Shown: positions 1 through 8,036, numbered from the stretch's first letter. The stretch is 64,000 nucleotides of DNA from Brevundimonas vitisensis (GCF_016656965.1 NZ_CP067977.1:620001-684000); one strand, 5' to 3'. Numbers and translations are program-made. Notes: a model not told the origin generated them from the sequence alone.

Positions 1-597
1 GGAGCCGATCACCAGGTCCGCATCCTCGGCCGCACCGCCCTCGAAGGGCTCGCCGTCCAGCTTGCCCAGGAAATCGATGGTCAGCTGATCACCCTCGGCA
101 GCCTTCACCGACTTGCCGGTCTTGTCCTCATAGGACTTGGCCTGTCCGGCCAGTTCGGTCAGCGCTTCGTCGAGATCGGCGTCCGAAGCCTCATAGACCG
201 GACGGTCCAGCTTCAGCGTCGACGGGTCGACAGGGGTGAAGTCGGGCATGACTTCCAGCGCCATTTCGTAGGCCAGATCGCCCTCGCCCTTGATGACCTT
301 GTCCATGTCGCTGGTCAGCGTCATCTCGGCCGGCGCGGCGGGGCGCACATTCGCCTCTTCCAGAGCCTTCTGGCTGGTCTCGTTCAGGGTGTTGTTGATG
401 ATCTCGCCCATCAGGTCGCGCCCGAAGGTCTTCTTCACATGCGACATCGGCACCTTGCCGGGCCGGAAGCCCTTCAGCTTCATCTGCGGCGCGACTTCTT
501 TCAGCTTGGCGTCCAGCTTTTCGTTCAGCTCGGCAACCGGGATGGTCACGGCGATAACGCGGCTGAGGCCTTCGGCGGACTTTTCGACGACTTGCAT
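1..597 (-). CDS. tig: Trigger factor, 5' part (cut by window edge)
   Basis: Ribosome-bound chaperone and peptidyl-prolyl isomerase that meets nascent chains at the tunnel exit. The 199 codons present start with MQVVEKSAEGLSR and contain the ribosome-binding signature GFRPGKVP at about residues 44-51, which defines the N-terminal domain. The frame then runs into the start of the FKBP-like PPIase domain (the segment around GDQLTIDFLGKLDGEPFEGG). The rest of the gene lies beyond base 1. The ATG at 597 gives the canonical N-terminus. The gene is divergent from the metallo-hydrolase at 792, and the roughly 190 bases between them must hold both promoters. Confidence 0.95.
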   Translation of the reverse strand, partial: MQVVEKSAEGLSRVIAVTIPVAELNEKLDAKLKEVAPQMKLKGFRPGKVPMSHVKKTFGRDLMGEIINNTLNETSQKALEEANVRPAAPAEMTLTSDMDKVIKGEGDLAYEMALEVMPDFTPVDPSTLKLDRPVYEASDADLDEALTELAGQAKSYEDKTGKSVKAAEGDQLTIDFLGKLDGEPFEGGAAEDADLVIGS

Positions 598-791
598 GGG
601 TGGGGTCTGACGCTCTGGCCCGCGCACCAACAACCGGACGCGCGAGGATGGGTTAAAGCAAGAAGGGCCGCACCACCCAGGACGTGGGCGATAGCGGCAC
701 CTCGAAGCCCGCCCTTATGTCGATGACCGGCTCAAAGGTCAACGCGACCGGCCCGGTTTCGCGTCGGACGGCATGTCGCTATGTCTGTGCC

Positions 792-1493
792 ATGACCCAG
801 TCCCCCTCCCCCATTGGCGTCTTTGTGACGCCGGTCACCCCGCTTCAGCAGAATTGCACCACGGTCTGGTGCACCCGAACCGGGAAGGCTGCGGTGATCG
901 ATCCGGGAGGCTCGGTCGATGCCGTCCTGGGCGAGATCGCCCGGCGCGGGCTGACGCTGGACCGTATCTGGATCACTCACGGCCACCTGGATCACGCAGG
1001 CGGAGCCCAGGAAATGAAGGAAAAGACCGGGGTCCTCATCGAGGGCCCGCATCCGGAGGATCAGTTCTGGATCGATAAAATTCCCGAGTCGGGCCTGATG
1101 TACGGCTTGCCGGAGGCCCGCAGCTTTGTCACCGATCGCTGGCTGGGTGACGGCGATGTCGTGACTCTTGGTGACACGACCTGGCAGATCCTGCACTGCC
1201 CAGGCCACACGCCCGGCCACGTCGTGTTTTTCAATGCGCAGGCCCGGTTCGCTCAGGTCGGGGATGTGCTGTTCCAGGGATCCATCGGCCGCACCGACTT
1301 CCCGCGGGGCAATCACGCCGATCTCTTGACGGCCATCACCACCAAGCTCTGGCCATTGGGCGATGATGTCACCTTCGTGCCCGGTCACGGGCCGGTTTCG
1401 ACCTTCGGGGCCGAGCGACGGTCCAACCCCTATGTTTCCGACGCGGCCATGGCCCGGACGCCAATTGCGCGACCAGCGTCCGGACCAGCCTGA
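792..1493 (+). CDS. MBL-fold metallo-hydrolase, YcbL/glyoxalase II-like
   Basis: A 233-residue metallo-beta-lactamase-fold hydrolase. The metal-binding motif HGHLDH lies at residues 63-68 (after IT), with further ligands expected at H139 (CPGHTPGH), D158 (VGDVLF) and H199 (PGHGP). The segment GSIGRTDFPRG and the C-terminal FGAERRSNPYV are typical of YcbL-type type II glyoxalases, which hydrolyse S-lactoylglutathione-like thioesters in the cytoplasm. The frame is open upstream to 684, but that extension is not family-like. The ATG at 792 gives the usual N-terminus. The true substrate is unknown. Confidence 0.85.
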   Translation: MTQSPSPIGVFVTPVTPLQQNCTTVWCTRTGKAAVIDPGGSVDAVLGEIARRGLTLDRIWITHGHLDHAGGAQEMKEKTGVLIEGPHPEDQFWIDKIPESGLMYGLPEARSFVTDRWLGDGDVVTLGDTTWQILHCPGHTPGHVVFFNAQARFAQVGDVLFQGSIGRTDFPRGNHADLLTAITTKLWPLGDDVTFVPGHGPVSTFGAERRSNPYVSDAAMARTPIARPASGPA

Positions 1494-1496
1494 TCG

Positions 1497-1748
1497 TCAG
1501 CGGGCCAGGATGAGGCCCAAAAGGACGCCGGCGGCCAGCGCATAAAGGGTCGTGTGCATCGGCTTTTCGCGTATCGCATCGCGGGTCCGAGCGGCGCTCT
1601 GCTCTGCCCACAGGCGGGCCTGATGGGCGTCTTCACGCATGGATTGCCGAATAGGAGCAGGCCCGGTCGGCTGTTCTGGCACGGGGGTGATGACCGGCGA
1701 ATCGAGGTCGGCAGCAGGCGTCACCGCCGGATTGTAGGTGTCTGTCAT
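1497..1748 (-). CDS. Small membrane-anchored stress protein (hypothetical)
   Basis: An 83-residue protein with a Pro-rich, acidic N-terminal half (MTDTYNPAVTPAADLDSPV), a charged helix with several Arg residues (about 48-65), and one C-terminal membrane segment (TTLYALAAGVLLGLILAR). This layout recalls DUF883/ElaB-type small tail-anchored proteins, but I see no diagnostic motif. The ATG at 1748 is preferred over upstream in-frame codons because an EcfG-type promoter at 1781-1805 would place transcription start near 1774. GGAG lies upstream of the ATG. It is divergent from the proline-rich gene at 1871 and likely belongs to the general stress regulon. Confidence 0.7.
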   Translation of the reverse strand: MTDTYNPAVTPAADLDSPVITPVPEQPTGPAPIRQSMREDAHQARLWAEQSAARTRDAIREKPMHTTLYALAAGVLLGLILAR

Positions 1749-1780
1749 GGGGAAGGCTCCGTTGATCGGGGTGTTCGATG

Positions 1781-1805
1781 AACCGTTTGCGCATCGCCCG
1801 GTTCC
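1781..1805 (-). promoter_or_regulatory. EcfG-type promoter of the small membrane protein gene
   Basis: On the minus strand GGAAC (1805-1801), exactly 16 bases, then GGTT (1784-1781), about 30 bases upstream of the ATG at 1748. This matches the GGAAC-N16/17-(C)GTT consensus of alphaproteobacterial general-stress sigma factors (ECF15/EcfG). It is identical in both boxes and spacing to the sites at 2158 (plus) and 6098 (minus). Confidence 0.75.
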
Positions 1806-1870
1806 CCTCACCGGTGAACGCGCGCGCGGTTGGAGCATTGCCTTGATGGACCCCACATGGAGACACCGTC

Positions 1871-2107
1871 ATGACCGACCCGACCATCCCGTCGCCTGCC
1901 GAGCCGGAGATCCAGCCGCCCACGCCTTCGGTGCCCGAAATGGACCCCGCAGGCTCGCCGGAGCCTGAAATTCAGCCGCCTGTAGAACCTCAGCCGGATA
2001 CGGCACCGGTCGGCCCGGACATCGAGCCGGGTGCTGCACCGCCGGAGATGCCGCAAATCGATCCAGGCAGCGGCAGTGGCGATATCCGACCGATCAGCGA
2101 GATATGA
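1871..2107 (+). CDS. Proline-rich low-complexity protein (hypothetical)
   Basis: A 78-residue acidic protein made almost entirely of Pro, Glu, Asp, Ile, Ser and Gly. The unit PEPEIQPP occurs in near-identical form twice (about residues 10-17 and 30-37). There is no signal peptide, no membrane segment and no hydrophobic core, so it is probably disordered. GGAG lies upstream of the ATG at 1871. It sits between two genes with EcfG-type promoters, but I found no GGAAC box of its own. Function unknown. The open frame with a plausible ribosome site and a compositional bias unlike shadow frames supports a real gene. Confidence 0.55.
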   Translation: MTDPTIPSPAEPEIQPPTPSVPEMDPAGSPEPEIQPPVEPQPDTAPVGPDIEPGAAPPEMPQIDPGSGSGDIRPISEI

Positions 2108-2157
2108 GTCGCTTAGGAGTCAATGACCTGCGCGCCGAAACGCCGCGCCGATAGACC

Positions 2158-2182
2158 GGAACCGGACGGCACCAGCCGGGTT
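2158..2182 (+). promoter_or_regulatory. EcfG-type promoter of the KGG stress-protein gene
   Basis: GGAAC (2158-2162), 16 bases, GGTT (2179-2182), followed 45 bases later by the ATG at 2228. It has the same boxes and spacing as the sites at 1781-1805 and 6074-6098 on the other strand. Confidence 0.75.
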
Positions 2183-2227
2183 CTCAACTCAACGGCACCC
2201 CCAAGCCAAAAAAGAAAGGACATCCGA

Positions 2228-2458
2228 ATGGCCATCGGTCTTCCCCCCAAAACTTCGGGCGTCTCCAAGCGCGGCTTCGCCTCGATGGACCCCGCCAGAC
2301 AGCGTGAGATCGCCCGCAAGGGCGGGGCCAGCGTCCCCAGCGAGAAGCGCAGCTTCTCTCAAGACCGCAACCTGGCAGCTCAGGCCGGTCGCAAAGGCGG
2401 AGAGGCTTCTCACGGCTCGCGCAAGGACGACGATCAGAACACCCCGCCCGCCGAGTGA
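2228..2458 (+). CDS. KGG-motif stress-induced protein
   Basis: A 76-residue hydrophilic protein with KGG repeats (REIARKGGASVP and AQAGRKGGEASHGSR), the signature of the general stress protein family that includes GsiB-like and YciG-like proteins. Members are small, soluble and induced by desiccation or general stress. Their molecular role is not settled. AAAGGA precedes the ATG at 2228 by a suitable distance. An in-frame extension upstream to 2123 crosses the promoter, so it is not translated. The EcfG-type promoter directly upstream and the intrinsic terminator directly downstream make it a single-gene unit. Confidence 0.85.
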   Translation: MAIGLPPKTSGVSKRGFASMDPARQREIARKGGASVPSEKRSFSQDRNLAAQAGRKGGEASHGSRKDDDQNTPPAE

Positions 2459-2476
2459 CGCCTGCCTGTTAGAGAC

Positions 2477-2509
2477 AAAAAGCCCCCGGTGCCCCCGGGG
2501 GCTTTTTTT
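2477..2509. terminator. Intrinsic terminator (bidirectional) between KGG gene and chrA
   Basis: A G+C-rich hairpin GCCCCCGG/CCGGGGGC is flanked by A5 on the left and T7 on the right. It can end transcription of the KGG gene (plus) and of the convergent chromate transporter (minus), whose stop codon is at 2521. Confidence 0.9.
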
Positions 2510-2520
2510 CTGGAAAGTGC

Positions 2521-3735
2521 TCAGCTGAACGCCAACTGCCCAGCAACGCCTGCCGCAATCAGGATCAGGGGCGCATTCAGTCGGCTCTTCCAATAGGTCG
2601 CGATCAAACACGCGACGACGAACAGCAAAGCAGCTGCCGCGAGGGTGAAAGACGTCATCGGCACCTTCATCCCAGTGGTCACGGCCAGGTCCACACTGGT
2701 GGCGGCGATGATGCCGACCACGCCTGCCGCTACCCCAGCCAGAATGCGATGCAGACGCGGATTGTCGGCAATGCCTTCCAGGCGTTCGTAGAATATCATC
2801 GAAAAAGCAAAGGCCGGCAGAAACACCCCGACCGTGATCGCCACAGCCCCCAGCCAGCCCCCAGCCACATAGCCGACGAAGGTGCAGAAGATCACCAGCG
2901 GTGCCGGGAGGACGCCCGCAAAGGCGACACCATCCAGAAAGGTGCCATCCGACAGCCAGCCTCGGCCGACGGTATCCGTCCTCACATAGGGTATGGCCGT
3001 ATAGGCACCGCCGAATGTCAGCAGGCCGGCCTTCAGACCTGTCCAAAGCAGCGCCAGCGGACCCGCGACACCGATCGCTTCGCCAACCAGCGGCTCGCGA
3101 GCCAGCGGCACGTGCGCCAGCGCGATACCTGCGCCGATCGCCACCAAGTTCGCCAGAATCGCCCATGTCCACCGCCTGGCCACTGCGAGGGGATAGACAG
3201 CCGCCGCAGCACCCAGAATGACCCAGAAGCTGACACCCGCCAGCGAAGCCGCCGCCGCCGTTACGGCCACCGTCCAGAGGGCCGCTCCGTCCAGCACATG
3301 CAGACCGATTCGATGCACGGCGCGCGCGATGATGGCCAAGACCGCGATCTGGATGCCCAGGAGCGCGCCCGCCACCCGGTCCAGCGATGGTGAAAACGCC
3401 ACATAGGTTGCGGCAACCACCATCATCAGCAGAAATCCCGGCAGCATGAACCCGAGACCGGCCACCAGTCCGCCGATCCGGCCTTTCGCCCGGACCCCCA
3501 TATGGACGCACAGCTCATGAGCCTCTGGCCCCGGCAGGACCTGCATGACCGCGAGCAGTCGATTGAATGCCGGGCCTGAAAGCCAGCTTTCCCGGTCCAC
3601 AAGTTCGCGGCGGATCATGGCGATCTGGGCAACCGGCCCGCCAAAGGCCAGCATCCCAAACCTCAGGAAGCGAAGGAACAACTGGCCGTAGGTCATCGAC
3701 GGCGGTCGAACGTCGGCCTCGCTCACATTCGTCAT
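2521..3735 (-). CDS. chrA: Chromate transporter (CHR family, long form)
   Basis: A 404-residue inner-membrane protein with the two homologous halves of long-chain ChrA proteins. The N-terminal half has RFGMLAFGGP (about 25-34) and the diagnostic VLPGPEA (66-72). The C-terminal half repeats the theme with LLTFGGAYTAIPYVR and VLPAPLVIFCTFVGY. Hydrophobic segments fit about ten membrane helices. Family members export chromate by an anion-type mechanism, although some carry other anions. The ATG at 3735 is chosen; a TTG two codons upstream is possible. No chrB or metal regulator is adjacent. It stands between stress-regulon genes. Confidence 0.88.
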   Translation of the reverse strand: MTNVSEADVRPPSMTYGQLFLRFLRFGMLAFGGPVAQIAMIRRELVDRESWLSGPAFNRLLAVMQVLPGPEAHELCVHMGVRAKGRIGGLVAGLGFMLPGFLLMMVVAATYVAFSPSLDRVAGALLGIQIAVLAIIARAVHRIGLHVLDGAALWTVAVTAAAASLAGVSFWVILGAAAAVYPLAVARRWTWAILANLVAIGAGIALAHVPLAREPLVGEAIGVAGPLALLWTGLKAGLLTFGGAYTAIPYVRTDTVGRGWLSDGTFLDGVAFAGVLPAPLVIFCTFVGYVAGGWLGAVAITVGVFLPAFAFSMIFYERLEGIADNPRLHRILAGVAAGVVGIIAATSVDLAVTTGMKVPMTSFTLAAAALLFVVACLIATYWKSRLNAPLILIAAGVAGQLAFS

Positions 3736-3858
3736 GGCCAAACGCTACCCCCATGAGGCCCCTGATCAGCAGAGCCCCCTCCGAAAAGGGCGGTCCCTTC
3801 TGGCGTCCGCACTGGCCAAAATGTGCGCTAGGAGAGCGTGGGAAGGCCCGCCAAAGAC

Positions 3859-6021
3859 CTAACCGCGAAGAAGCACCATGGCTACCGACGGCGCGGTGGA
3901 GATGTCGAACCGCACCACCTTCCACCCGGCGGCCTCGACCATGGCCCTGAGTGAAGCCTCCGTGAACTTGCGCGAGCTCTCGGTGTGGATCGTTTCGCCG
4001 GCAGAGAAGCGGAAGCGGCGGTCACCGACGTCGACCGTCATGGCACGGCTTGCCACCAGGTGCATCTCCATCCGCTGCTCGTCCGAGTTCCAGATGGCTC
4101 TGTGCGAGAATGCCGAAACATCGAAATCGGCGTCCAGCTCCCTGTTCGCTCGCACCAGCACATTCCGGTTGAAGGCTGCGGTCACGCCCTGAGCGTCGTC
4201 GTAGGCGGCGACCAGGGTATCCGAATCCTTGACCAGATCGACGCCCAACACGAACAGCGACCCTTCGCCCAACAGACGTCTCGCGCCTGACATGAAGCGC
4301 ACCGCCTCGTCCGGCTCCAGATTGCCGATGGTCGAGCCGGGGAAAAAGCCCACACGACGCCCCTGACCTTCCGACGGAGGCAAGGGATCGAGATGACCGA
4401 AATCACCGACGATGGGCGTGACGGTGAGATCGGGATAGGCTTCGCGCAGACTTTCGGCCGCTGCATTCAGGGCATCGGGGCTGATGTCGATGGGCACATA
4501 GGCCGCAAGATCCGGCAGGGCATCCAGCAGGATGCGAGTCTTGGCGCTGGCCCCCGATCCAAACTCCACCAGGGTCGCATCGGGCCCAAAGGCCTCGGCC
4601 AGAACGGGCGCGATCACAGCAAGCAGTCCGGCTTCCTGGCGCGTCGGATAATACTCGGGCAGTTCGGTGATGTCTTCGAACAGGCGGCTGCCCTCGGCGT
4701 CATAGAACCACTTGGGCGGCAGGGTCTTCGCCTTGGCAGACAGCCCGTCCGTCAAATCACGGCGAAAGGCGGCGGTCACCGCATCTTCCAGCAGGGGCTT
4801 CATTCCACGCCCCGCGGCGTCCTCGGCCAATCTCAGTCCCATGAACGCCCACCTTTGATGCGGATAAAAGAAGTTGCGATAGCTGACCCGTTCGTGTCCC
4901 GGCGGCGTAGCGAACGCGCTGCCTCTCAAGGTCAGCTGATTGGCCATGAACTTGCCGTTGTATTCCGACGCCGTCCCCTCGGTCGGTCGAAACCCCGGAT
5001 AGGGGCCATAGGCGCTCGAGGTCCACTGCCAGACCTCGCCGAACAGGTTGGAAAAGGCGTCAGGAGCCTGGCGCGCCGCGTGTTCCCACTCGGCCTCGGT
5101 CGGCAACCTCTTGCCGGCCCAGCGCGCATAGGCATCCGCCTCATAGGCACTTATGTGCCGGACGGGCTGTGATGGCTCGACCGCGTGCCGTCCCGTCAGG
5201 CTCATGGTCGTCCAGTGGCACGCTGTATCCCGTGACCAATACAAGGGTGCATCCCACCCCTCGGCCTTGACCTTGGCCCAGCCGTCGGCGAGCCAGAGCT
5301 CAGGCCGGGAATAGCCACCGTCTTCGATGAAGCGCAGCCAATCGCCGTTGGTCACCAGATCGTGGTCCAGAGCGTAGGGTTCCAGGAACACCCGGTGCCG
5401 CGGTCCTTCATTGTCGAACGCGAACACGTCGTCGGCCCCGATCTCGACAACACCGCCCTCGAACCGCGTCATACCGCCTAGCGCTGCCTCGGCCGAACGC
5501 GCGCGGGGCTCTCGGGCATAGGCGGCCGGATCCAGCGGCGAGGCCGCCATCAGATTGAGAATATCCATCAGGAAAAGTTCCTGATGCTGCTGCTCGTGAT
5601 GCAGTCCCAAAGCAAAAAGATACTGCTGGTGGGGGTCCCTCAGGCCCTGCGCCAACAGGTCTGTCATTCGCCGATCAATCTCGGCGCGATAGGCCATCAC
5701 TTCGGCGACGCCGGGCCGGGTCATCAGGCCGCGTCGGTCTCGCGCCACCCTTTCACCCAGAGCCTCGTAGTAGGAGTTGAACAACGCCTGGAACCGCCCG
5801 TCGACTGGCTCATATCCCGGCTGCGCGCTCAGGATCATGGCCTCGAAGAACCAGCTTGTATGCGCCAGATGCCACTTGCCGGGGCTGGCATCGGCCATCG
5901 CCTGGGCTGACAAATCCTCGTCTGACAAACCTTGGGCCAGTTGCGGCATCGCCGATCTGACGCGTTGGAACTCGGCCAGATCATCGGACTGGGCCGATCG
6001 GTCGCGCAGAATGGCATTCAT
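3859..6021 (-). CDS. egtBD: EgtB-EgtD fusion: ergothioneine synthesis (sulfoxide synthase + histidine methyltransferase)
   Basis: A single 720-residue frame. Residues 1-406 are EgtB, the iron-dependent enzyme that joins hercynine to a thiol and inserts sulfoxide oxygen. They comprise a DinB-like domain with iron ligands expected at H51 (GKWHLAHTSW) and in HHEQQHQEL (141-149), then an FGE-sulfatase fold ending in YRNFFYPHQRWAFMGLRLAED. Residues 407-720 are EgtD, which trimethylates histidine, with SAM-site VEFGSGASAKTR and FFPGSTIGNL. EgtD starts at an internal Met exactly where free-standing EgtD proteins start, so there is no added linker. Fungal Egt1 has the reverse order. One base fewer in the G4 run (4810-4813) would restore two genes with an ATGA overlap. 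The ATG at 6021 is used because the promoter's -10 box lies at 6074-6077. Confidence 0.88.
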   Translation of the reverse strand: MNAILRDRSAQSDDLAEFQRVRSAMPQLAQGLSDEDLSAQAMADASPGKWHLAHTSWFFEAMILSAQPGYEPVDGRFQALFNSYYEALGERVARDRRGLMTRPGVAEVMAYRAEIDRRMTDLLAQGLRDPHQQYLFALGLHHEQQHQELFLMDILNLMAASPLDPAAYAREPRARSAEAALGGMTRFEGGVVEIGADDVFAFDNEGPRHRVFLEPYALDHDLVTNGDWLRFIEDGGYSRPELWLADGWAKVKAEGWDAPLYWSRDTACHWTTMSLTGRHAVEPSQPVRHISAYEADAYARWAGKRLPTEAEWEHAARQAPDAFSNLFGEVWQWTSSAYGPYPGFRPTEGTASEYNGKFMANQLTLRGSAFATPPGHERVSYRNFFYPHQRWAFMGLRLAEDAAGRGMKPLLEDAVTAAFRRDLTDGLSAKAKTLPPKWFYDAEGSRLFEDITELPEYYPTRQEAGLLAVIAPVLAEAFGPDATLVEFGSGASAKTRILLDALPDLAAYVPIDISPDALNAAAESLREAYPDLTVTPIVGDFGHLDPLPPSEGQGRRVGFFPGSTIGNLEPDEAVRFMSGARRLLGEGSLFVLGVDLVKDSDTLVAAYDDAQGVTAAFNRNVLVRANRELDADFDVSAFSHRAIWNSDEQRMEMHLVASRAMTVDVGDRRFRFSAGETIHTESSRKFTEASLRAMVEAAGWKVVRFDISTAPSVAMVLLRG

Positions 6022-6073
6022 CGTCGGTCTGTCCGTATGGCTGACGGGGTCAGGACTTCTAGGTCGCGCGGCT

Positions 6074-6098
6074 AACCCCAAGGGTTACGGTTCGTTCC
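6074..6098 (-). promoter_or_regulatory. EcfG-type promoter of egtBD
   Basis: On the minus strand GGAAC (6098-6094), 16 bases, GGTT (6077-6074), giving a leader of about 45 bases before the ATG at 6021. Its -35 box is only 25 bases from that of the divergent sigma-factor promoter. Confidence 0.75.
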
Positions 6099-6123
6099 CG
6101 ATCAGGCGTGCACAAAATGAACC

Positions 6124-6148
6124 GGAACGGTCGGGATCAGGCGACGTT
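6124..6148 (+). promoter_or_regulatory. EcfG-type promoter of the sigma factor gene (autoregulation)
   Basis: GGAAC (6124-6128), 16 bases, CGTT (6145-6148): the full consensus for ECF15/EcfG sigma factors. It lies about 40 bases upstream of the ATG of a gene whose product looks like such a factor, which implies positive autoregulation. Confidence 0.78.
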
Positions 6149-6189
6149 GAGGTCACGCGCCCACAGCACCTTCCTCCTTGCAGGATAAA

Positions 6190-6774
6190 ATGTTTCCCAC
6201 AGAGCAGCCGCCTTCGCCCAAAACGGATGCCCGGCCCAAGGTGGAAGGCATAGCAGACGCCAGCGATTGGCGCGATGCCGTGATGCAACGCATACCGGCG
6301 CTTCGAGCCTTCGCCTGGTCGCTGTCGCGCAATCCTTCGGACGCTGACGACTTGGTTCAGGAAACCCTGACCAAGGCCTGGACCTATCGCCACAAGTTTG
6401 ACCCCGGCTCCAACCTGCGGGCCTGGTTGTTCACCATCCTGCGCAACAGCTGGTACACCTCGGTCGCGAAACGCCGGCGCGAGGTCGCCGATCAGGAAGG
6501 TCACCATGCCGCCGCCCTGGTGACCGAAGGCAATCAGGCCTGGTCAGTGGAACTGACCCAGCTGCGGGCAGCGCTGGACACCCTGCCCCCCGAGCACCGC
6601 GAGGCGATCATTCTGGTGGGCGCAGCGGGGCTTTCGTATGAAGAGGCCGCCGAAATCGCCGGGTGCGCGGTGGGTACGGTCAAGAGCCGCGTCAACCGCG
6701 CCCGCAACAAGCTGGCCACCCTGGTGGACCAGCCCCGCGCCCCGGCTTCTTCCACCACAACAGACGTGGACTGA
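6190..6774 (+). CDS. ECF sigma factor, EcfG/ECF15-like (general stress response)
   Basis: A 194-residue sigma-70 family factor with only regions 2 and 4. Region 2 contains LRAFAWSLSRNPSDADDLVQ and AWLFTILRNSWY. Region 4 contains LPPEHREAIILVGAAGLSYEEAAEI and GCAVGTVKSRVNRAR. The ILRNxxY and LVGAxGxSYEEAAEIxGCAVGT patterns are those of EcfG-type factors, which are normally held by NepR and released by phosphorylated PhyR. Neither partner gene lies in this window, so this may be a second, orphan EcfG paralogue. The ATG at 6190 has AGGA just upstream. A TTG at 6178 is less likely. It is divergent from egtBD and autoregulated by the promoter at 6124. Confidence 0.85.
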   Translation: MFPTEQPPSPKTDARPKVEGIADASDWRDAVMQRIPALRAFAWSLSRNPSDADDLVQETLTKAWTYRHKFDPGSNLRAWLFTILRNSWYTSVAKRRREVADQEGHHAAALVTEGNQAWSVELTQLRAALDTLPPEHREAIILVGAAGLSYEEAAEIAGCAVGTVKSRVNRARNKLATLVDQPRAPASSTTTDVD

Positions 6775-6815
6775 CGCCATTCAGCAGACCGGCCGCAAGA
6801 CGCGGTTCAGATCGT

Positions 6816-8030
6816 CTAGCGAACCGGCTTACCGCCATGCTTCGCATACTCCAGCCGGGCAATCGTGCGGTTGTGGACCTCGTCCGGACCATCGGCGATC
6901 CGCAAGGTACGCACTGCGGCATAAAGTTCGGCCAGCGGCGTGTCGCCCGAAACTCCGGCCCCGCCAAAGGCCTGGATCGCATCATCGATGACCTGCAGGG
7001 CCATCCGGGGCGCCGCCACCTTGATCTGTGCGATCTCGGACTTGGCGTTCTTGGCCCCCGCCTGATCGATCATCCAGGCGGCCTTGAGCACCATCAGCCG
7101 GCACATCTCGATGTTCGTGCGCGCCTCGCCGACGCGCTGTTCCCACACCGAATGTTCTGACAGCTGCTTGCGGAAGGCCGTGCGGCTGAGCAGCCGCTCG
7201 CACATCAGTTCCAGCGCCCGCTCTGCTGCTCCGATCACGCGCATGCAGTGGTGGATCCGACCGGGACCGAGGCGGCCCTGGGCGATTTCGAAGCCCCTTC
7301 CCTCGCCTGCGATCAGATTTTCGACCGGCACGCGCACGTTATCGAGAACCACTTCCGCATGACCGATCGGCCGCTCGTCATAGCCGAAGACGCTCAGCAT
7401 CCGGTCAACGCGGAATCCGGGCGTATCGGTGGGCACCAGGATCTGCGACTGCTGCTGGTGTGTCGCCGCTCCCGTATCGGTCTTGCCCATGACAATGGCG
7501 ATCGCGACGTTCGGATGCCCCATGTTGGTGGACCACCACTTCCGGCCATTGATCACATAGTGATCGCCGTCCCGAACGATCGAGGTCTGAATGTTGGTCG
7601 CATCCGATGACGCCACCTCCGGTTCGGTCATCAGAAAGGCCGAGCGGATCTCCCCAGCCATCAGCGGCTTCAACCAGCGGTCCTGCTGCGCGGCATCGCC
7701 GTACATGTGCAGCACTTCCATGTTGCCGGTATCGGGCGCGTTGCAGTTGAACACCTCGGGCGTCCAAAGACCGGCCCGACCCATGGCCTCGGCCAGAGGC
7801 GCATACTCCAGATTGCTCAGGCCCGCGCCATCCTCGCCGGGCAGGAACATGTTCCACAGCCCCGCCTCGCGCGCCTCGGCCTTCATGGTCTCCATGATGG
7901 GCGGTTGGCGCGTATGGTCGGCATGAACTTGCGACCAGTATTCGGCCGCGCGAGGATGCACCTTGTCGTCCAGGAACCGCTGCACGCGCTCCTGGAAATG
8001 CAACGCCTTGTCGGAGTGTTGGAAGTCCAT
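6816..8030 (-). CDS. Acyl-CoA dehydrogenase
   Basis: A 404-residue flavoprotein of the acyl-CoA dehydrogenase family, closest in feel to the ACAD10/11-like group. The FAD/substrate segment AFLMTEPEVASSDATNIQTS sits around 137-156. The C-terminal helical domain contains QAFGGAGVSGDTPLAELYA and ends RTIARLEYAKHG. It catalyses alpha,beta-dehydrogenation of an acyl-CoA, passing electrons to ETF; chain-length preference cannot be read from the sequence. AGAAGG lies six bases before the ATG at 8030, so that start is preferred over the ATG at 8036. The SCP2-type gene upstream on the same strand suggests a shared lipid-related role, but a repeat element separates them. Confidence 0.88.
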   Translation of the reverse strand: MDFQHSDKALHFQERVQRFLDDKVHPRAAEYWSQVHADHTRQPPIMETMKAEAREAGLWNMFLPGEDGAGLSNLEYAPLAEAMGRAGLWTPEVFNCNAPDTGNMEVLHMYGDAAQQDRWLKPLMAGEIRSAFLMTEPEVASSDATNIQTSIVRDGDHYVINGRKWWSTNMGHPNVAIAIVMGKTDTGAATHQQQSQILVPTDTPGFRVDRMLSVFGYDERPIGHAEVVLDNVRVPVENLIAGEGRGFEIAQGRLGPGRIHHCMRVIGAAERALELMCERLLSRTAFRKQLSEHSVWEQRVGEARTNIEMCRLMVLKAAWMIDQAGAKNAKSEIAQIKVAAPRMALQVIDDAIQAFGGAGVSGDTPLAELYAAVRTLRIADGPDEVHNRTIARLEYAKHGGKPVR

Positions 8031-8036
8031 GGTCAT

